From positions 124,001 through 188,000 of the forward strand of contig SCUB01000010.1 of NCBI GenBank assembly GCA_004297465.1: a DNA stretch of 64,000 nt, written 5' to 3'. Of the stretch, positions 35,107-44,174 are shown in pieces. Each line of letters opens with the position of its first letter. Positions within the stretch are counted from its first letter, which is position 1. The notes under the pieces were generated by a model that did no database searches, had not been told where the DNA came from, and saw nothing but the letters and a program-made list of their open reading frames with translations. This stretch comes from Xanthobacteraceae bacterium. Its GTDB lineage: Bacteria; Pseudomonadota; Alphaproteobacteria; Rhizobiales; Xanthobacteraceae. The translations under genes and the position numbers were made by a program.

Positions 35107-35866
35107 CGGCGCCATCCGTCCCAAGATAGGCCTCGACGACATTCGGCTGCGTCAGCACGTCGGCGGGATTGCCCTCGGCGATCTTGCGTCCCGAATCCAT
35201 CACCACCAGGCGATCCGACAGGCCGCGCATCATCGCGACATCATGCTCGACGATGACGATGGCCTCGACCAGCCGGTGCGACGTCCGGATCGTGGCGGCA
35301 AGCTCCTCGGTTTCGCGCTCGTTCATGCCCGCCGCCGGCTCATCGAGGAACAACAGCGACGGCTTGCCCGCCAGCGCCCGCGCAATCTCCAGACGACGTG
35401 CCTCGCCGTAGGCGAGCGTGCCGGCCAGCCGGTCCGCCTTGTCGGCGAGATGGAACTGCTCCAGCAGCGCCATCGCCGCGGCAACGCCGCCGGACCGGTT
35501 GCGCACGAACAGCGAGCGGAACGGCTGGCTGGCGTGATCCTTGATCGCCACCAGTACATTCTCAAGCACGGTCATTCGCCGCAGCAGCCGGATGTTCTGG
35601 TAGGTGCGCGCGATGCCGAGCCGGGCCAGGACGTAGCTCGGCAGCGCCGTGACATCTCGACCGCAATAGCGGATCGCGCCGCCGTCGGACGGATAGAGCC
35701 CGGTAATGACATTGATGAAGACGGACTTGCCGGCCCCGTTCGGCCCCATCAGGCCGAGGATCTCGCCGCGGCGCACCTCAAGCGACACCGACTCCAGCGC
35801 CGTCAGTCCGCGAAACGACTTGCGCAGACCATCGACGGCGAGGATCGGTTGAGCGGCCATGTCCAT
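35099..35866 (-). CDS. livG: ABC transporter ATP-binding protein LivG
   Basis: The 255-residue ATPase has Walker A GLMGPNGAGKSVFINVITG, a signature in the LivG form LAYGEARRLEIARALA, Walker B LLFLDEPAAGMNERE, and the H-loop IVEHDVAMM. The start at 35866 lies two bases from the livM stop codon, and the 3' end overlaps livF. Confidence 0.95.
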   Translation of the reverse strand: MDMAAQPILAVDGLRKSFRGLTALESVSLEVRRGEILGLMGPNGAGKSVFINVITGLYPSDGGAIRYCGRDVTALPSYVLARLGIARTYQNIRLLRRMTVLENVLVAIKDHASQPFRSLFVRNRSGGVAAAMALLEQFHLADKADRLAGTLAYGEARRLEIARALAGKPSLLFLDEPAAGMNERETEELAATIRTSHRLVEAIVIVEHDVAMMRGLSDRLVVMDSGRKIAEGNPADVLTQPNVVEAYLGTDGADD

Positions 35867-35868
35867 GG

Positions 35869-36705
35869 TCACGCGCGTTTCGTCACGAAGATGCCCCTGG
35901 CCCGCGCGGTAATGCTGCGGAACGCCAGTAATCCGTCGGGACGGATCAGCAACAGGCCGAGAATGATGATGCCGAACGCGGTTGGCCGCCAGCTTTCGAG
36001 GCCGCGCACAAATTCCGGGATCAGGGTCATGATCGCGGCGCCGATCGGCGGACCCCACAGGTTGTTGGTGCCGCCGAGCACGGCATAGAGCACGATGAAC
36101 ACTGAAAGGACGATTCCGAACTGGTCGGGCGCGACGTGGATGAGATAATGCGCGTAGAAGCTGCCGGCGACGGCGGCGAGAAATGCGCCGGCGCCGAAGC
36201 AGACCAGCTTGACATGGACCGGATTGATGCCGAGCGAGGCCGCGCTCAGTTCATCCTCGCGCACCGCGTCGAGAATGCGCTGCAACGGCGATTTCGACAG
36301 CGCCCATAGCCCGCAGCCGACCATGGCGACGAGCGCGACGACATGCCACTGCGTCGTTCCCACCATGCCGCCGAAGCCCTGGATGCCGCCGACGTAATCG
36401 ATCGACTCGATGACCGCCTTGACCGACACGGTGACGCCGACGGTCACCAGCATGAGGTAGATGCCGCGCGTGCGCAGCGCCGGAAATCCGACCAGTACGC
36501 CGATCGCGCCCGCGGCCACTCCCGCGGCCAGCGCGGCCAGCACCAGCGGCACGCCGAACTTGACCGTCAGAACCCCCGAGACATAGGCGCCGATCGCCAT
36601 GAACCCGCCATTGGCGAACGACAGGCTGCCGGCAAGGAGGATGACGTAGACGCTCCACGCCAGCACGATGTTGATGCCGACGAACACGACATAGTCCTGC
36701 ATCAT
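35869..36705 (-). CDS. livM: ABC transporter permease LivM
   Basis: The 278-residue permease has about eight membrane helices and the LivM core (AGSLSFANGGFMAIGAYVSG; RTRGIYLMLVTVGV; EDELSAASLGINPVHVKL). It starts with tandem ATGs overlapping the livH stop codon. A shorter-than-average LivM lacking the extended N-terminal helices of the E. coli protein. Confidence 0.94.
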   Translation of the reverse strand: MMQDYVVFVGINIVLAWSVYVILLAGSLSFANGGFMAIGAYVSGVLTVKFGVPLVLAALAAGVAAGAIGVLVGFPALRTRGIYLMLVTVGVTVSVKAVIESIDYVGGIQGFGGMVGTTQWHVVALVAMVGCGLWALSKSPLQRILDAVREDELSAASLGINPVHVKLVCFGAGAFLAAVAGSFYAHYLIHVAPDQFGIVLSVFIVLYAVLGGTNNLWGPPIGAAIMTLIPEFVRGLESWRPTAFGIIILGLLLIRPDGLLAFRSITARARGIFVTKRA

Positions 36706-37586
36706 GCCCGCACATCCTTCGATATCAGCGTACCGAACAGGCCGGCGGGCCGCACCAGCAGGATCACGATCATGAACAGCCAGACGAACACATCGGCGAG
36801 CTGGCCCAGCCCCCACTGAAAGGCCAGCGCCTCGAGCACGCCGACCAGCAGGCCGCCAATCAGCGCGCCGCGGAGATCGCCCATGCCGCCGATCGCCATG
36901 ATGGCGAGGGCCTTGAGGCCGAATGTGAAGCCGACATCGGTGTTGGCGTAGCCGGTGCGCACCGCCAGCGCGAGCCCGGCCAGCCCGGACATCGCCGAGG
37001 CGATGAAGAATACCTGCTGGTTGACGCGCGTGACGTTGATGCCGAACAGCGCGGCCTTGGCTGGCGATTCCGCGACCGCGCGGATCCGGCGCCCCAGGCT
37101 CGTCTTCACGACCACCCCATAGAGCACGAACATCAGCAGCAGGGAGATGACCAGGATGGCCAGCCTGAGCACGACGATGTTCAGCCCGGCGATGCTCACG
37201 GTCGCCGTCTGCAGCGTGCCCGGCAGGGTCAGTGCCACCGGTTCGGCGCCCCACACCTTCTGCGACAGGTCGATGATGACGAGGCCGATCGCGAACGAAC
37301 TCAAGGCGGCGGTGATATGCGCGTCTGGCGACCGGAACTTGCGGAAGCCGACGAACTCGATCATCAGCCCGAGCAGCCCCGAGATGATGGCCGCGACCAG
37401 GATGGCGACGGGGAGCGAGGCGCCCAACGCGATGCTGGCGAGGCAGACGAAGCCGCCGAGCATGAACACTTCGCCATGGGCGAAGTTCAGCTTGTCGAGC
37501 ACGCCGAAGATGAGCGTATAGCCCTGCGCGATGAGCGCATACATACTCCCGAGCACCACGCCGTTAATGAGCTGTTCAACGAGCAT
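36702..37586 (-). CDS. livH: ABC transporter permease LivH
   Basis: The 294-residue permease has about eight membrane helices with LivH landmarks: NGVVLGSMYALIAQGYTLIFGVLDKLNFAHGE, AVAESPAKAALFGINVTRVNQ and GMGDLRGALIGGLLVGV. AGGATTTGCCGG precedes the ATG at 37586 (AGGA, spacing 8). It is 77 bases downstream of the second CocE-type hydrolase gene. Confidence 0.95.
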   Translation of the reverse strand: MLVEQLINGVVLGSMYALIAQGYTLIFGVLDKLNFAHGEVFMLGGFVCLASIALGASLPVAILVAAIISGLLGLMIEFVGFRKFRSPDAHITAALSSFAIGLVIIDLSQKVWGAEPVALTLPGTLQTATVSIAGLNIVVLRLAILVISLLLMFVLYGVVVKTSLGRRIRAVAESPAKAALFGINVTRVNQQVFFIASAMSGLAGLALAVRTGYANTDVGFTFGLKALAIMAIGGMGDLRGALIGGLLVGVLEALAFQWGLGQLADVFVWLFMIVILLVRPAGLFGTLISKDVRA

Positions 37587-37663
37587 CCGGCAAATCCTGA
37601 AGAGTATCGACACTTGGGCAATCGAGCCAGCCATCCGTCTTTTCCGCGACGGCCGCCGGCCGT

Positions 37664-39427
37664 TCATTCGGGGTAGATGCCTCCCGACAGGAATGTATTG
37701 AGGACGTTGCCCTTGGTGATCGGCAGCAGCAGATACGAGGGATAATCCTCGTTGTGAAACACCGTGACGCGGCTGACCGCGGTCCGCGCCAGGCTTCCCG
37801 AGGCGGCCAGCTCGAACGGATTCGTCGGCGCATCATCGACGCAGCGGATTCTGACGGCGATCCGCGAGCCGGCCTTGAACAGCCGGCCGGCCGGAACCAG
37901 CTTGATGTCGAATTCGTAGATCTCGCCGGATTTAAGCGGCCGGGGATCGGCGTGGGTGTGAATCGGCTCCCACGGCTTCGACTTCGCGAGGTCGAGCTCG
38001 CGGTGCGAGCCCTTCAGCCAGCCCTTGGTGACAAGGTGCTCGTTGCCCGCGGCGTCGATCTCGATCAGCGAAACGATCCAGTTGATGTCGCTGTCGGTTG
38101 TCGCGGCGTAGAGCTTGAGCGCGATCGGTCCGCAGATTTCCGTGTTCTCGACCAGCCGCGGGGTGACGTATTGCAGGCGGCCGCGCATCCACGGCGAATC
38201 CTCGAACGAATCGCTGCCCTCATAGCTCCAGTGCTCGTGCTCGTTCAGAAGCCCTTCTTCATGAAGATAGAACGGCACCCATTTGGTTTCCGGCAGCGGC
38301 CAATCCTGCGCCTGCTTCCATTCACCCGTGCCGGAAATGAAGATCTGGATCGGCGGCTCGTCCATGATGCCGTTGTCGATGCCCTTGACCCAGTAGTCGA
38401 ACCAGCGCACCGCCTCGTGCTGCAACTGGCCGACCGGACGGTCAAGATAGATGTCGGGGCCGAGAATCATCTTCTTGGGAACGTCGAGATATTCCCAGCT
38501 GCGGAACGCCGCCGGGGTGTGGATTCCGATCATGCCCCAGCAGCCGCCGATGAACGCCGGGATCTTGATCTTGCTGTAATCGACCGTGCGCTCTTTCCAG
38601 AACTCGTCGTAAAGCGGATGCAAGGCGAGATCGACGATGAATGGATTGACTCCCGCCTCGGGGTCCTTCAACGCGGCGACAAGATCGGGAACCGCCTTGA
38701 TGTCCTCGTCATCCAGCAGCCGCGCGATGGCCTCGCGATAGCTCTTCTCGCCCATGCGCTGCTTCGAGACATTGGCGGGCCGGCAGTTGCCGTAGGCAAG
38801 CGAGGTGGCGCTCCAGCCGACCGGCCATTTGTGCGAGAACATCCCGCCGCGATAGACGAAATCCCGGTAGAAGTCGGTCGATCCCCAGGGGCAGAAAATG
38901 GTCTTCAGATGCGGCGGGTTGAGCGTCGCGGCGAGCAGCTGAACCCAGGCGAAATAGGAAACCCCGAACATGACGACGTTGCCGTCGCACCAGGGCTGCG
39001 CCGCCAGCCACTCGACGGTCTCATAGATGTCCCTGATTTCCTGCGGGCCGGAGAAGTCCCACGTGCCTTGCGATTTTCCGGTTCCGCGCGCATTGCACAC
39101 CACATGCGCATAGCCGCGCCGCGCAAAGAAGACGGGATCGCCGGACTCGAGCGATGCATTCGTTCTTTCCTGGCCGGGATTGCGCCATTGGGCGGTCGAC
39201 AGCGCGGCGGGCTTGATCGGACCGGTCTGACCGGTCGAATGATAGCAGTGAAAGCCAAGGATGACGGGAACTTTTGCCGCGCCGTCGGGCTTCCAGACAT
39301 CGGCGCTGAGCTCGACGCCGTCGCTCATCGGGATTTTGATGTCCTGCTCGGCCACGACCCCGTATCTGCGCGCGGATGTTTTCCACCGGCGGCCGAACAT
39401 CGCCCCTTTGTAATCCTCGAAGGCCAC
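37664..39427 (-). CDS. CocE/NonD family hydrolase (second copy) with atypical triad
   Basis: The 587-residue CocE-fold protein has a hydrolase domain (IKIPMSDGVELSADVWKPDG; nucleophile in VVMFGVSYFAW) and a C-terminal jelly-roll domain. Where the first copy has ASWADQGLHL, this one has GCWGMIGIHT, so the expected catalytic Asp is missing; the usual GPWxH histidine region reads GPDIYLD. It may use other residues, a different reaction, or be catalytically weak. It starts with GTG at 39427 behind GGAGG (spacing 7). A MarR gene is divergent, with an elaborate operator between, so it heads a MarR-regulated cluster. Confidence 0.87.
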   Translation of the reverse strand: MAFEDYKGAMFGRRWKTSARRYGVVAEQDIKIPMSDGVELSADVWKPDGAAKVPVILGFHCYHSTGQTGPIKPAALSTAQWRNPGQERTNASLESGDPVFFARRGYAHVVCNARGTGKSQGTWDFSGPQEIRDIYETVEWLAAQPWCDGNVVMFGVSYFAWVQLLAATLNPPHLKTIFCPWGSTDFYRDFVYRGGMFSHKWPVGWSATSLAYGNCRPANVSKQRMGEKSYREAIARLLDDEDIKAVPDLVAALKDPEAGVNPFIVDLALHPLYDEFWKERTVDYSKIKIPAFIGGCWGMIGIHTPAAFRSWEYLDVPKKMILGPDIYLDRPVGQLQHEAVRWFDYWVKGIDNGIMDEPPIQIFISGTGEWKQAQDWPLPETKWVPFYLHEEGLLNEHEHWSYEGSDSFEDSPWMRGRLQYVTPRLVENTEICGPIALKLYAATTDSDINWIVSLIEIDAAGNEHLVTKGWLKGSHRELDLAKSKPWEPIHTHADPRPLKSGEIYEFDIKLVPAGRLFKAGSRIAVRIRCVDDAPTNPFELAASGSLARTAVSRVTVFHNEDYPSYLLLPITKGNVLNTFLSGGIYPE

Positions 39428-39491
39428 GCGCCTTCCTCCCCCCGAATGAACGTTTCCCAGATATTATTTATTTTTCATATTCTGGCCTTGC

Positions 39492-39537
39492 CTCCAGATC
39501 ATTGTCAAGACAACATTGTCATGACAATGATCTGGAG
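39492..39537. promoter_or_regulatory. MarR-type operator with four alternating half-sites
   Basis: CTCCAGATCATTGTC (39492-39506) is a perfect inverted match to GACAATGATCTGGAG (39523-39537). The 16-base spacer contains a further palindrome GACAA-CA-TTGTC (39509-39520). Half-sites TTGTC, GACAA, TTGTC, GACAA thus alternate every seven bases, typical of cooperative MarR dimer sites. It lies between the second CocE-type gene and marR. Confidence 0.8.
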
Positions 39538-39662
39538 CCTCGATCCGCACGCAAGACGCAACGTCACGATCTGGCTTAACTCGGCACCTGGCCTTGCTTG
39601 ACCCGACACTGCCTTACGTGGTCCAACATCGTCAACGCGATCCAACATCTGGCGAGATTCTC

Positions 39663-40133
39663 ATGGCGCGGCCGCGCTCGGATGACCAAAGCCTTCACCT
39701 TCTCGAGAGCCTGATCACCTACCGGCTGACGCGCATCGCCGACACGCTCATACGCGCGGCAAGCCAGGTCTATCGCGCGCGGCATGGCGTGACGCTGACC
39801 GAGCTGCGCCTGCTGGCGACCATCGGCAAGCACCAGCCCCTGGCCGTCAACGAAGCCAGCAGCCTGACCGGCATCGACAAGGCCTGGGTCAGCCGCTCGC
39901 TGGCCACGCTGGTCAAACGCAAGCTGGTGGTCCGGCAGCCGCATCCCTCCGACAGCCGGGTCGTCCTGCTGGCACTGACCCCTCAGGGCAAGGCCAAGGT
40001 GCAGCACATCATTCCGCTGGCGGTGGAACGGAACGAGCGTCTTCTTTCCGGTCTGAGCGAGCGGCAGCGCGCGGCTTTCGACGAGACCCTCGATGAACTG
40101 CAGGTCCAGATCGGCAAACTCAACGAACCCTGA
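39663..40133 (+). CDS. MarR family transcriptional regulator
   Basis: The 156-residue product is a MarR-type winged helix: LTELRLLATIGKHQPLAVNEASSLTGIDKAWVSRSLATLVKRKLVVRQPHPSDSRV spans recognition helix and wing, with dimerisation helices at both ends. It is expected to repress the divergent hydrolase/transporter cluster and itself through the operator at 39492-39537, and be released by a small aromatic or acyl ligand. The ATG at 39663 has GGCGAG eight bases upstream; a TTG start at 39594 would add 23 residues. A decayed copy of this gene lies at 48.77 kb. Confidence 0.92.
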   Translation: MARPRSDDQSLHLLESLITYRLTRIADTLIRAASQVYRARHGVTLTELRLLATIGKHQPLAVNEASSLTGIDKAWVSRSLATLVKRKLVVRQPHPSDSRVVLLALTPQGKAKVQHIIPLAVERNERLLSGLSERQRAAFDETLDELQVQIGKLNEP

Positions 40134-40164
40134 CAGGCGGAGAGTGATTGGGGCAGGTCGCCAT

Positions 40165-41514
40165 CTAAAGCATGTACCCTATATCGGAGCACGCGGAAGG
40201 ATAACCGGAGATCATGCCCTTGACGGTCTCGGCCGTGAGACCTGAGCGGATCGCCAGGCCAAAGAGAGTGATGACCTCCTCAGCATGCGGGCCGAGCAGA
40301 TGGGCGCCGAGAATGCGGTCGGTATCTTCTTCAACCAACACCTTGAACCCCGAGGCCTCTTCTCCCACCCGCCTGGCGGTATTCCAGCTGGACGTCTTCT
40401 GGTGCTGCATGCGGAAGCGCAGGCCTTGCCGGCGCGCCTCCGCCTCCAGCATGCCGACCCGGGCGAGCGGTGGGATCGTGAAGACGACGCTCGGAACGCC
40501 CAGATAGTTCGGCTTCTGATGATTGCCGTGCAGCATGTTGGCCGCGACGATCTTCGCGTCGTGACTTGCCACCGGCGTCAGGGGAGGACCGCTTGCCGCT
40601 GCGTCACCTGCGGCGTACACGGCCGGATTTGATATGCTCTGCAGGAATTCGTTGAGTTGCAACCGGCCGCCGCTCACCTCGACACTCGCCGCAGGGAGAT
40701 CGAGCGGTTCGAGATCGGGCACGCGGCCGGCGGCATGGACCACGAGATCCGCCTCGACAGTCCGCGATGTCCCACCCGAGCGGGCATGAACCTTGAAGGC
40801 CGCGCCGGTCTTCTCGATTGCCTCGACGCGCACGCCGAGCTGGATGTCGATGCCGAGTTGGCGTGTCTTCTCCATGAGCCAGCCGACAAGGTCGGGATCG
40901 AATTGCGTCAGCATGCGATCCACTTGCTCCAGGACCGTGACTTGCGCGCCGGCGCGCGAAGCAAGATGCGCGAACTCGGCCGAGATAAAGCCGCCGCCGA
41001 GAAGCGCGATCCGTTTCGGCAGTTCGTCGAGTTCCAGGAAGTCGGTGCTCGTCGCGAGATGCTCCTCGCCGGCGATGCCGAGGCGCATCGGCACCGCGCC
41101 AGTCGCGATCAGGACGAACCGGCCATCGAGCTCGGCGCCTTCAACCGCGACCGTACGCGGACCGGTGAATCGGGCACGGCCATGGAAGGCATCGATGCCG
41201 CTTTTGGCGAAGCTCTCTTCCTTCGTGGACGGGACGGGTTCGGTAAAGCTGCGCTTGAAGTGGATCAGCGCGCGCCAGTCGATGGCCGGTTCACCGCCCG
41301 CGACACCCTTACCGCGCATTCGATGGACGTGGTCGATCGCCTCCGCCGCGCCCACCAGCACCTTCTTCGGATCACATCCGCGCAAGGCGCAAGTGCCGCC
41401 GAACGGCAGATGATCGATGACCGCAACTCGCCAGCCGGCCGCGCGGCAGCGGGAAGCGGCGACCGAGGCCGCCGTTCCGGTGCCGATGACCACGAGATCA
41501 TAGGTCTTTGCCAT
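40165..41514 (-). CDS. FAD-dependent disulfide oxidoreductase, glutathione-reductase-like
   Basis: The 449-residue flavoprotein has FAD site VVIGTGTAASVAASRC, redox-active cysteines C42 and C47 in GGTCALRGC, NAD(P) site IALLGGGFISAEFAHLASRAG, and VYAAGDAAASGPPLTP. The C-terminal interface motif that is HPT.SE in classical members reads GYPSACSDIGYML, so the usual catalytic His is Tyr. The substrate is unknown; related proteins are annotated dihydrolipoyl dehydrogenase or mercuric reductase-like. It is on the same strand as the patatin gene, 70 bases downstream of it, and at the end of the SigF-region gene run. Confidence 0.86.
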   Translation of the reverse strand: MAKTYDLVVIGTGTAASVAASRCRAAGWRVAVIDHLPFGGTCALRGCDPKKVLVGAAEAIDHVHRMRGKGVAGGEPAIDWRALIHFKRSFTEPVPSTKEESFAKSGIDAFHGRARFTGPRTVAVEGAELDGRFVLIATGAVPMRLGIAGEEHLATSTDFLELDELPKRIALLGGGFISAEFAHLASRAGAQVTVLEQVDRMLTQFDPDLVGWLMEKTRQLGIDIQLGVRVEAIEKTGAAFKVHARSGGTSRTVEADLVVHAAGRVPDLEPLDLPAASVEVSGGRLQLNEFLQSISNPAVYAAGDAAASGPPLTPVASHDAKIVAANMLHGNHQKPNYLGVPSVVFTIPPLARVGMLEAEARRQGLRFRMQHQKTSSWNTARRVGEEASGFKVLVEEDTDRILGAHLLGPHAEEVITLFGLAIRSGLTAETVKGMISGYPSACSDIGYML

Positions 41515-41584
41515 ATCCCGCTCCGTCGCTCGAAGACGAACAAATCCAGGGACACGAGCGTTCCTTTATCGGACGCGTGTCCGT

Positions 41585-42763
41585 TCATTCGCAATCCATA
41601 GGTTTTGCCGTGGTCGTCGCCTGCGCCCTTCCGACGAGAATGTCGTGGATCACATCGAACACGCGCACGCCAACCTCTCTCGGCTTCGGCGCGAGCCATG
41701 GCGCGGCACTCAGAGTGGAGAAGGCATCGGACATGCCCTGTTCCCATCGCGCGTTCATTGCGCGCCGGCTGAACTCAAAGTCCTTTGACGCGCCTTGGGG
41801 TTCGAGCGGACGGTAGATGAGCTGGACGATGTCCATCTCGGTGACGCAGCCGAACGCATAGAGCCGCTTGGCCTGTTCGGTCCTCTTGATTTCATCCGGC
41901 AGCAATTCGTGCAGCTCGTTGATCGCATGGCGCACCTCATGCTTTTGCTGGAAGACATCGGTGTTGACCCGTGTCCGGCTCGAGTAGCGGATGTCCTTTT
42001 CCCGCTCGCAAGCTTCCTCGAGATTTGTCGGGAGTTGACCGTAGCCCTCGAACACGTCGACCTGAAAGGTCAGCCGGCTACGGCGCGGATAGTAGTCCAG
42101 CACGTATTGCAGCGGCGTATTTGAGACCAGCCCGCCATCCCAATAATGCTCGTCATCGATCTCAATCGGAGGAAAGCCCGGCGGCAGCGCGCCACTCGCC
42201 ATCACATGCTCGGGACGGATGGCGATCTCCTCGCTGTCGAAATAGGCAAAGCGGCCGGTGCGTACATTCACCGCCCCGACGCTGAAGCGCATTTCCTTGG
42301 CGTGGTTGATGCGGTCGAAATCGACCAGCCGTTCCAGCGTGCATTTGAGTGCATTGGTGTCGAAATAGCTGATCGGCTTTTGCGCCAGAAGCCAGTCTTG
42401 TGGAGCGTGCGGAGCGAAAAAGCCGGGTTGACCGAATGTCAGGCTCGAAAGCGCGCTCGCTTTTTGTTGCCACATCGCCAACCATCCGGTCAGACCGGCG
42501 TACCACCACGCCGTGGGTGCGGTGATCCCCTCCCAAAAGCTGCGCAGGCGCGCGACGCGATTCTCCGGTGCGTTGCCGGCGATGATCGCGGCGTTGATGG
42601 CGCCAATCGAGATGCCTGCTACCCAATCGGGGAGATACTCGGAGGAGGCCAGCGCCTCGTAGACACCGGCCTGGTAGCTGCCAAGCGCGCCACCTCCTTG
42701 CAGAACGAGGGCAACCTTCTTGTCATACGATGCTGGTCGAGCCGGCGGCTTACGATCGCTCAT
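41585..42763 (-). CDS. Patatin-like phospholipase with DUF3734 domain
   Basis: The 392-residue product has the patatin oxyanion hole VLQGGGALGSYQAG, the nucleophile serine in VAGISIGAINAAIIAG, and the catalytic Asp in YWDGGLVSNTP. The C-terminal third matches DUF3734-type extensions. It should hydrolyse acyl esters of lipids. No signal peptide is seen. The ATG at 42763 gives MSDRKPP; another ATG at 42769 is two codons upstream, with GGAAC adjacent. It is 101 bases from the peroxiredoxin-like gene and might be the tail of the SigF operon or separate. Confidence 0.9.
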   Translation of the reverse strand: MSDRKPPARPASYDKKVALVLQGGGALGSYQAGVYEALASSEYLPDWVAGISIGAINAAIIAGNAPENRVARLRSFWEGITAPTAWWYAGLTGWLAMWQQKASALSSLTFGQPGFFAPHAPQDWLLAQKPISYFDTNALKCTLERLVDFDRINHAKEMRFSVGAVNVRTGRFAYFDSEEIAIRPEHVMASGALPPGFPPIEIDDEHYWDGGLVSNTPLQYVLDYYPRRSRLTFQVDVFEGYGQLPTNLEEACEREKDIRYSSRTRVNTDVFQQKHEVRHAINELHELLPDEIKRTEQAKRLYAFGCVTEMDIVQLIYRPLEPQGASKDFEFSRRAMNARWEQGMSDAFSTLSAAPWLAPKPREVGVRVFDVIHDILVGRAQATTTAKPMDCE

Positions 42764-42864
42764 TTGCATGTTCCAGAGGGCAAAAGAGAGGACGGCTCCA
42801 TACCTTCGTTGTGCCTTCGTTGTACCTTGCCGTCCGTGACACGGCATTCTCCTGACCGGACAGG

Positions 42865-43413
42865 TCACACCTCTCGCACCTCGCCGCGCGCAGGATAGTT
42901 GTTCTTCAGGACATAGTCGATGGCCAGGAGAATTTCGGAGAAGTGCGGGCGCGCAAATGGCATGGTCTGGACGCTACCAAAATACAGCGTTCCATCCGGC
43001 TTGATCAGGTAAAGCGCGGGCTCCGAGAACCGCGCGGGCTCTTCAACGCCTGTCGACGTCATGCCACGGCCCGTCGAGACGAACAGACCCCAACGGCGCG
43101 CGGCGGCGAGGTCGAGACCATAGCCGAGGCGCAGTTTCGTCAATCCCCAAGCTCGTTTGGTCTCCTCGGCGCGCTCGCGCGTATCGCTGGATACGGCCGC
43201 CACGGCGACGCCGCGCTTGTCAAATTCCCCGAGCTTGGGCTCGAGATCCCTCAGCTGGGTCTTGCAGATCGGACAGTGAAGGCCGCGATAAAACACGAGA
43301 AGCGTGAAGTTCGCGGGCCTTTCCTGGTCGAGTTGAAACTTATCGCCACCGACGAGATCAAGCCTGAGCGGCGGTACGGGCTGCCGGGGGATCAATGGAA
43401 CGATATCTGTCAT
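42865..43413 (-). CDS. AhpC/TSA-like peroxiredoxin family protein
   Basis: The 182-residue thioredoxin-fold protein has LLVFYRGLHCPICKTQLRDLEP with a C47-P-I-C50 pair at the peroxidatic position, SSDTRERAEETKRAWGL, and EPALYLIKPDGTLYFGSVQ. It is likely to reduce peroxides or disulfides in the cytoplasm. The ATG at 43413 has GAGG eight bases upstream. It lies 29 bases after ccdA, completing a Trx-CcdA-Prx set. Confidence 0.87.
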   Translation of the reverse strand: MTDIVPLIPRQPVPPLRLDLVGGDKFQLDQERPANFTLLVFYRGLHCPICKTQLRDLEPKLGEFDKRGVAVAAVSSDTRERAEETKRAWGLTKLRLGYGLDLAAARRWGLFVSTGRGMTSTGVEEPARFSEPALYLIKPDGTLYFGSVQTMPFARPHFSEILLAIDYVLKNNYPARGEVREV

Positions 43414-43442
43414 GATCTTCGCCTCGCAAGTGGCGCCATCGA

Positions 43443-44165
43443 TCAGAAGCGCGTTGTGAGCTGAGTAAGCCATGTCGGTGAGAGGTCCACCAGAAGTGCC
43501 TCGAGCTTTCTGTCGAGCCCGGTCAGGCTCAGCAACGCGATGGCGACGAGCAGCGCGCCAAGGATCGCCTTCCCGCCCTGCCCTGCTCGCGCGAGCTTGT
43601 CTCTCCATCGCAACATCACGTCGCTGGAGACGAGCCCGAGCAGAAGCAGCGGCAGCGCGGCGCCCACGCCGAACGCGGCCATGACGGTCGCCACTTGTCC
43701 GAGGTCCTTGCCTTGCGCGGCAAGAACCGAGGCGGCCCCAAGGGTCGGACCGACGCAGGGGCTCCACACGGCACCGAGCAGCAGACCAACCGCAAATTGT
43801 CCTTTCAATCCGCTTCTGGCAAAGCCGCCAAAGCGATCGTCGGTCCAATTGCTGACAAAACCTCCCGCGACGGCCACTCGGGTCTGCAACTGCGGGACCA
43901 TGAGAACCAGCCCGATAACAAGCAACAACAAGGCGGCGGCGGCGCGGAGGACGTCGGCATCCAGTCCGATCGAAAACCCGACCGTGGCCACAAACAATCC
44001 GATCGCCACGAACGAAACCGCAAGGCCTGCAGCCAGCACCACCGGCCCGAACCGATGCTCGGACACGGCAGCGCCAAGGACCAGCGGCAACAGAGGCAAA
44101 ACGCAAGGTGACAGCGTCGAGAGAATGCCGGCCAGAAGCGCGAACAGGCTGGCGCCGATTGCCAT
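43443..44165 (-). CDS. ccdA: CcdA/DsbD-like membrane thiol electron transporter
   Basis: The 240-residue protein has six membrane helices and the two redox cysteines in STLSPCVLPLLP and VWSPCVGPTLG, diagnostic for the CcdA family. It moves electrons from cytoplasmic thioredoxin across the inner membrane to periplasmic thiol proteins. It is nine bases downstream of the thioredoxin-like gene and upstream of a peroxiredoxin-like gene. Confidence 0.93.
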   Translation of the reverse strand: MAIGASLFALLAGILSTLSPCVLPLLPLVLGAAVSEHRFGPVVLAAGLAVSFVAIGLFVATVGFSIGLDADVLRAAAALLLLVIGLVLMVPQLQTRVAVAGGFVSNWTDDRFGGFARSGLKGQFAVGLLLGAVWSPCVGPTLGAASVLAAQGKDLGQVATVMAAFGVGAALPLLLLGLVSSDVMLRWRDKLARAGQGGKAILGALLVAIALLSLTGLDRKLEALLVDLSPTWLTQLTTRF

Positions 44166-44174
44166 GATGCACCC

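Noticed and set aside
42800-42830. CCTTCGTTGT repeated twice between the AhpC/TSA and patatin genes
   Set aside because: Too short and without symmetry. No terminator or operator logic.
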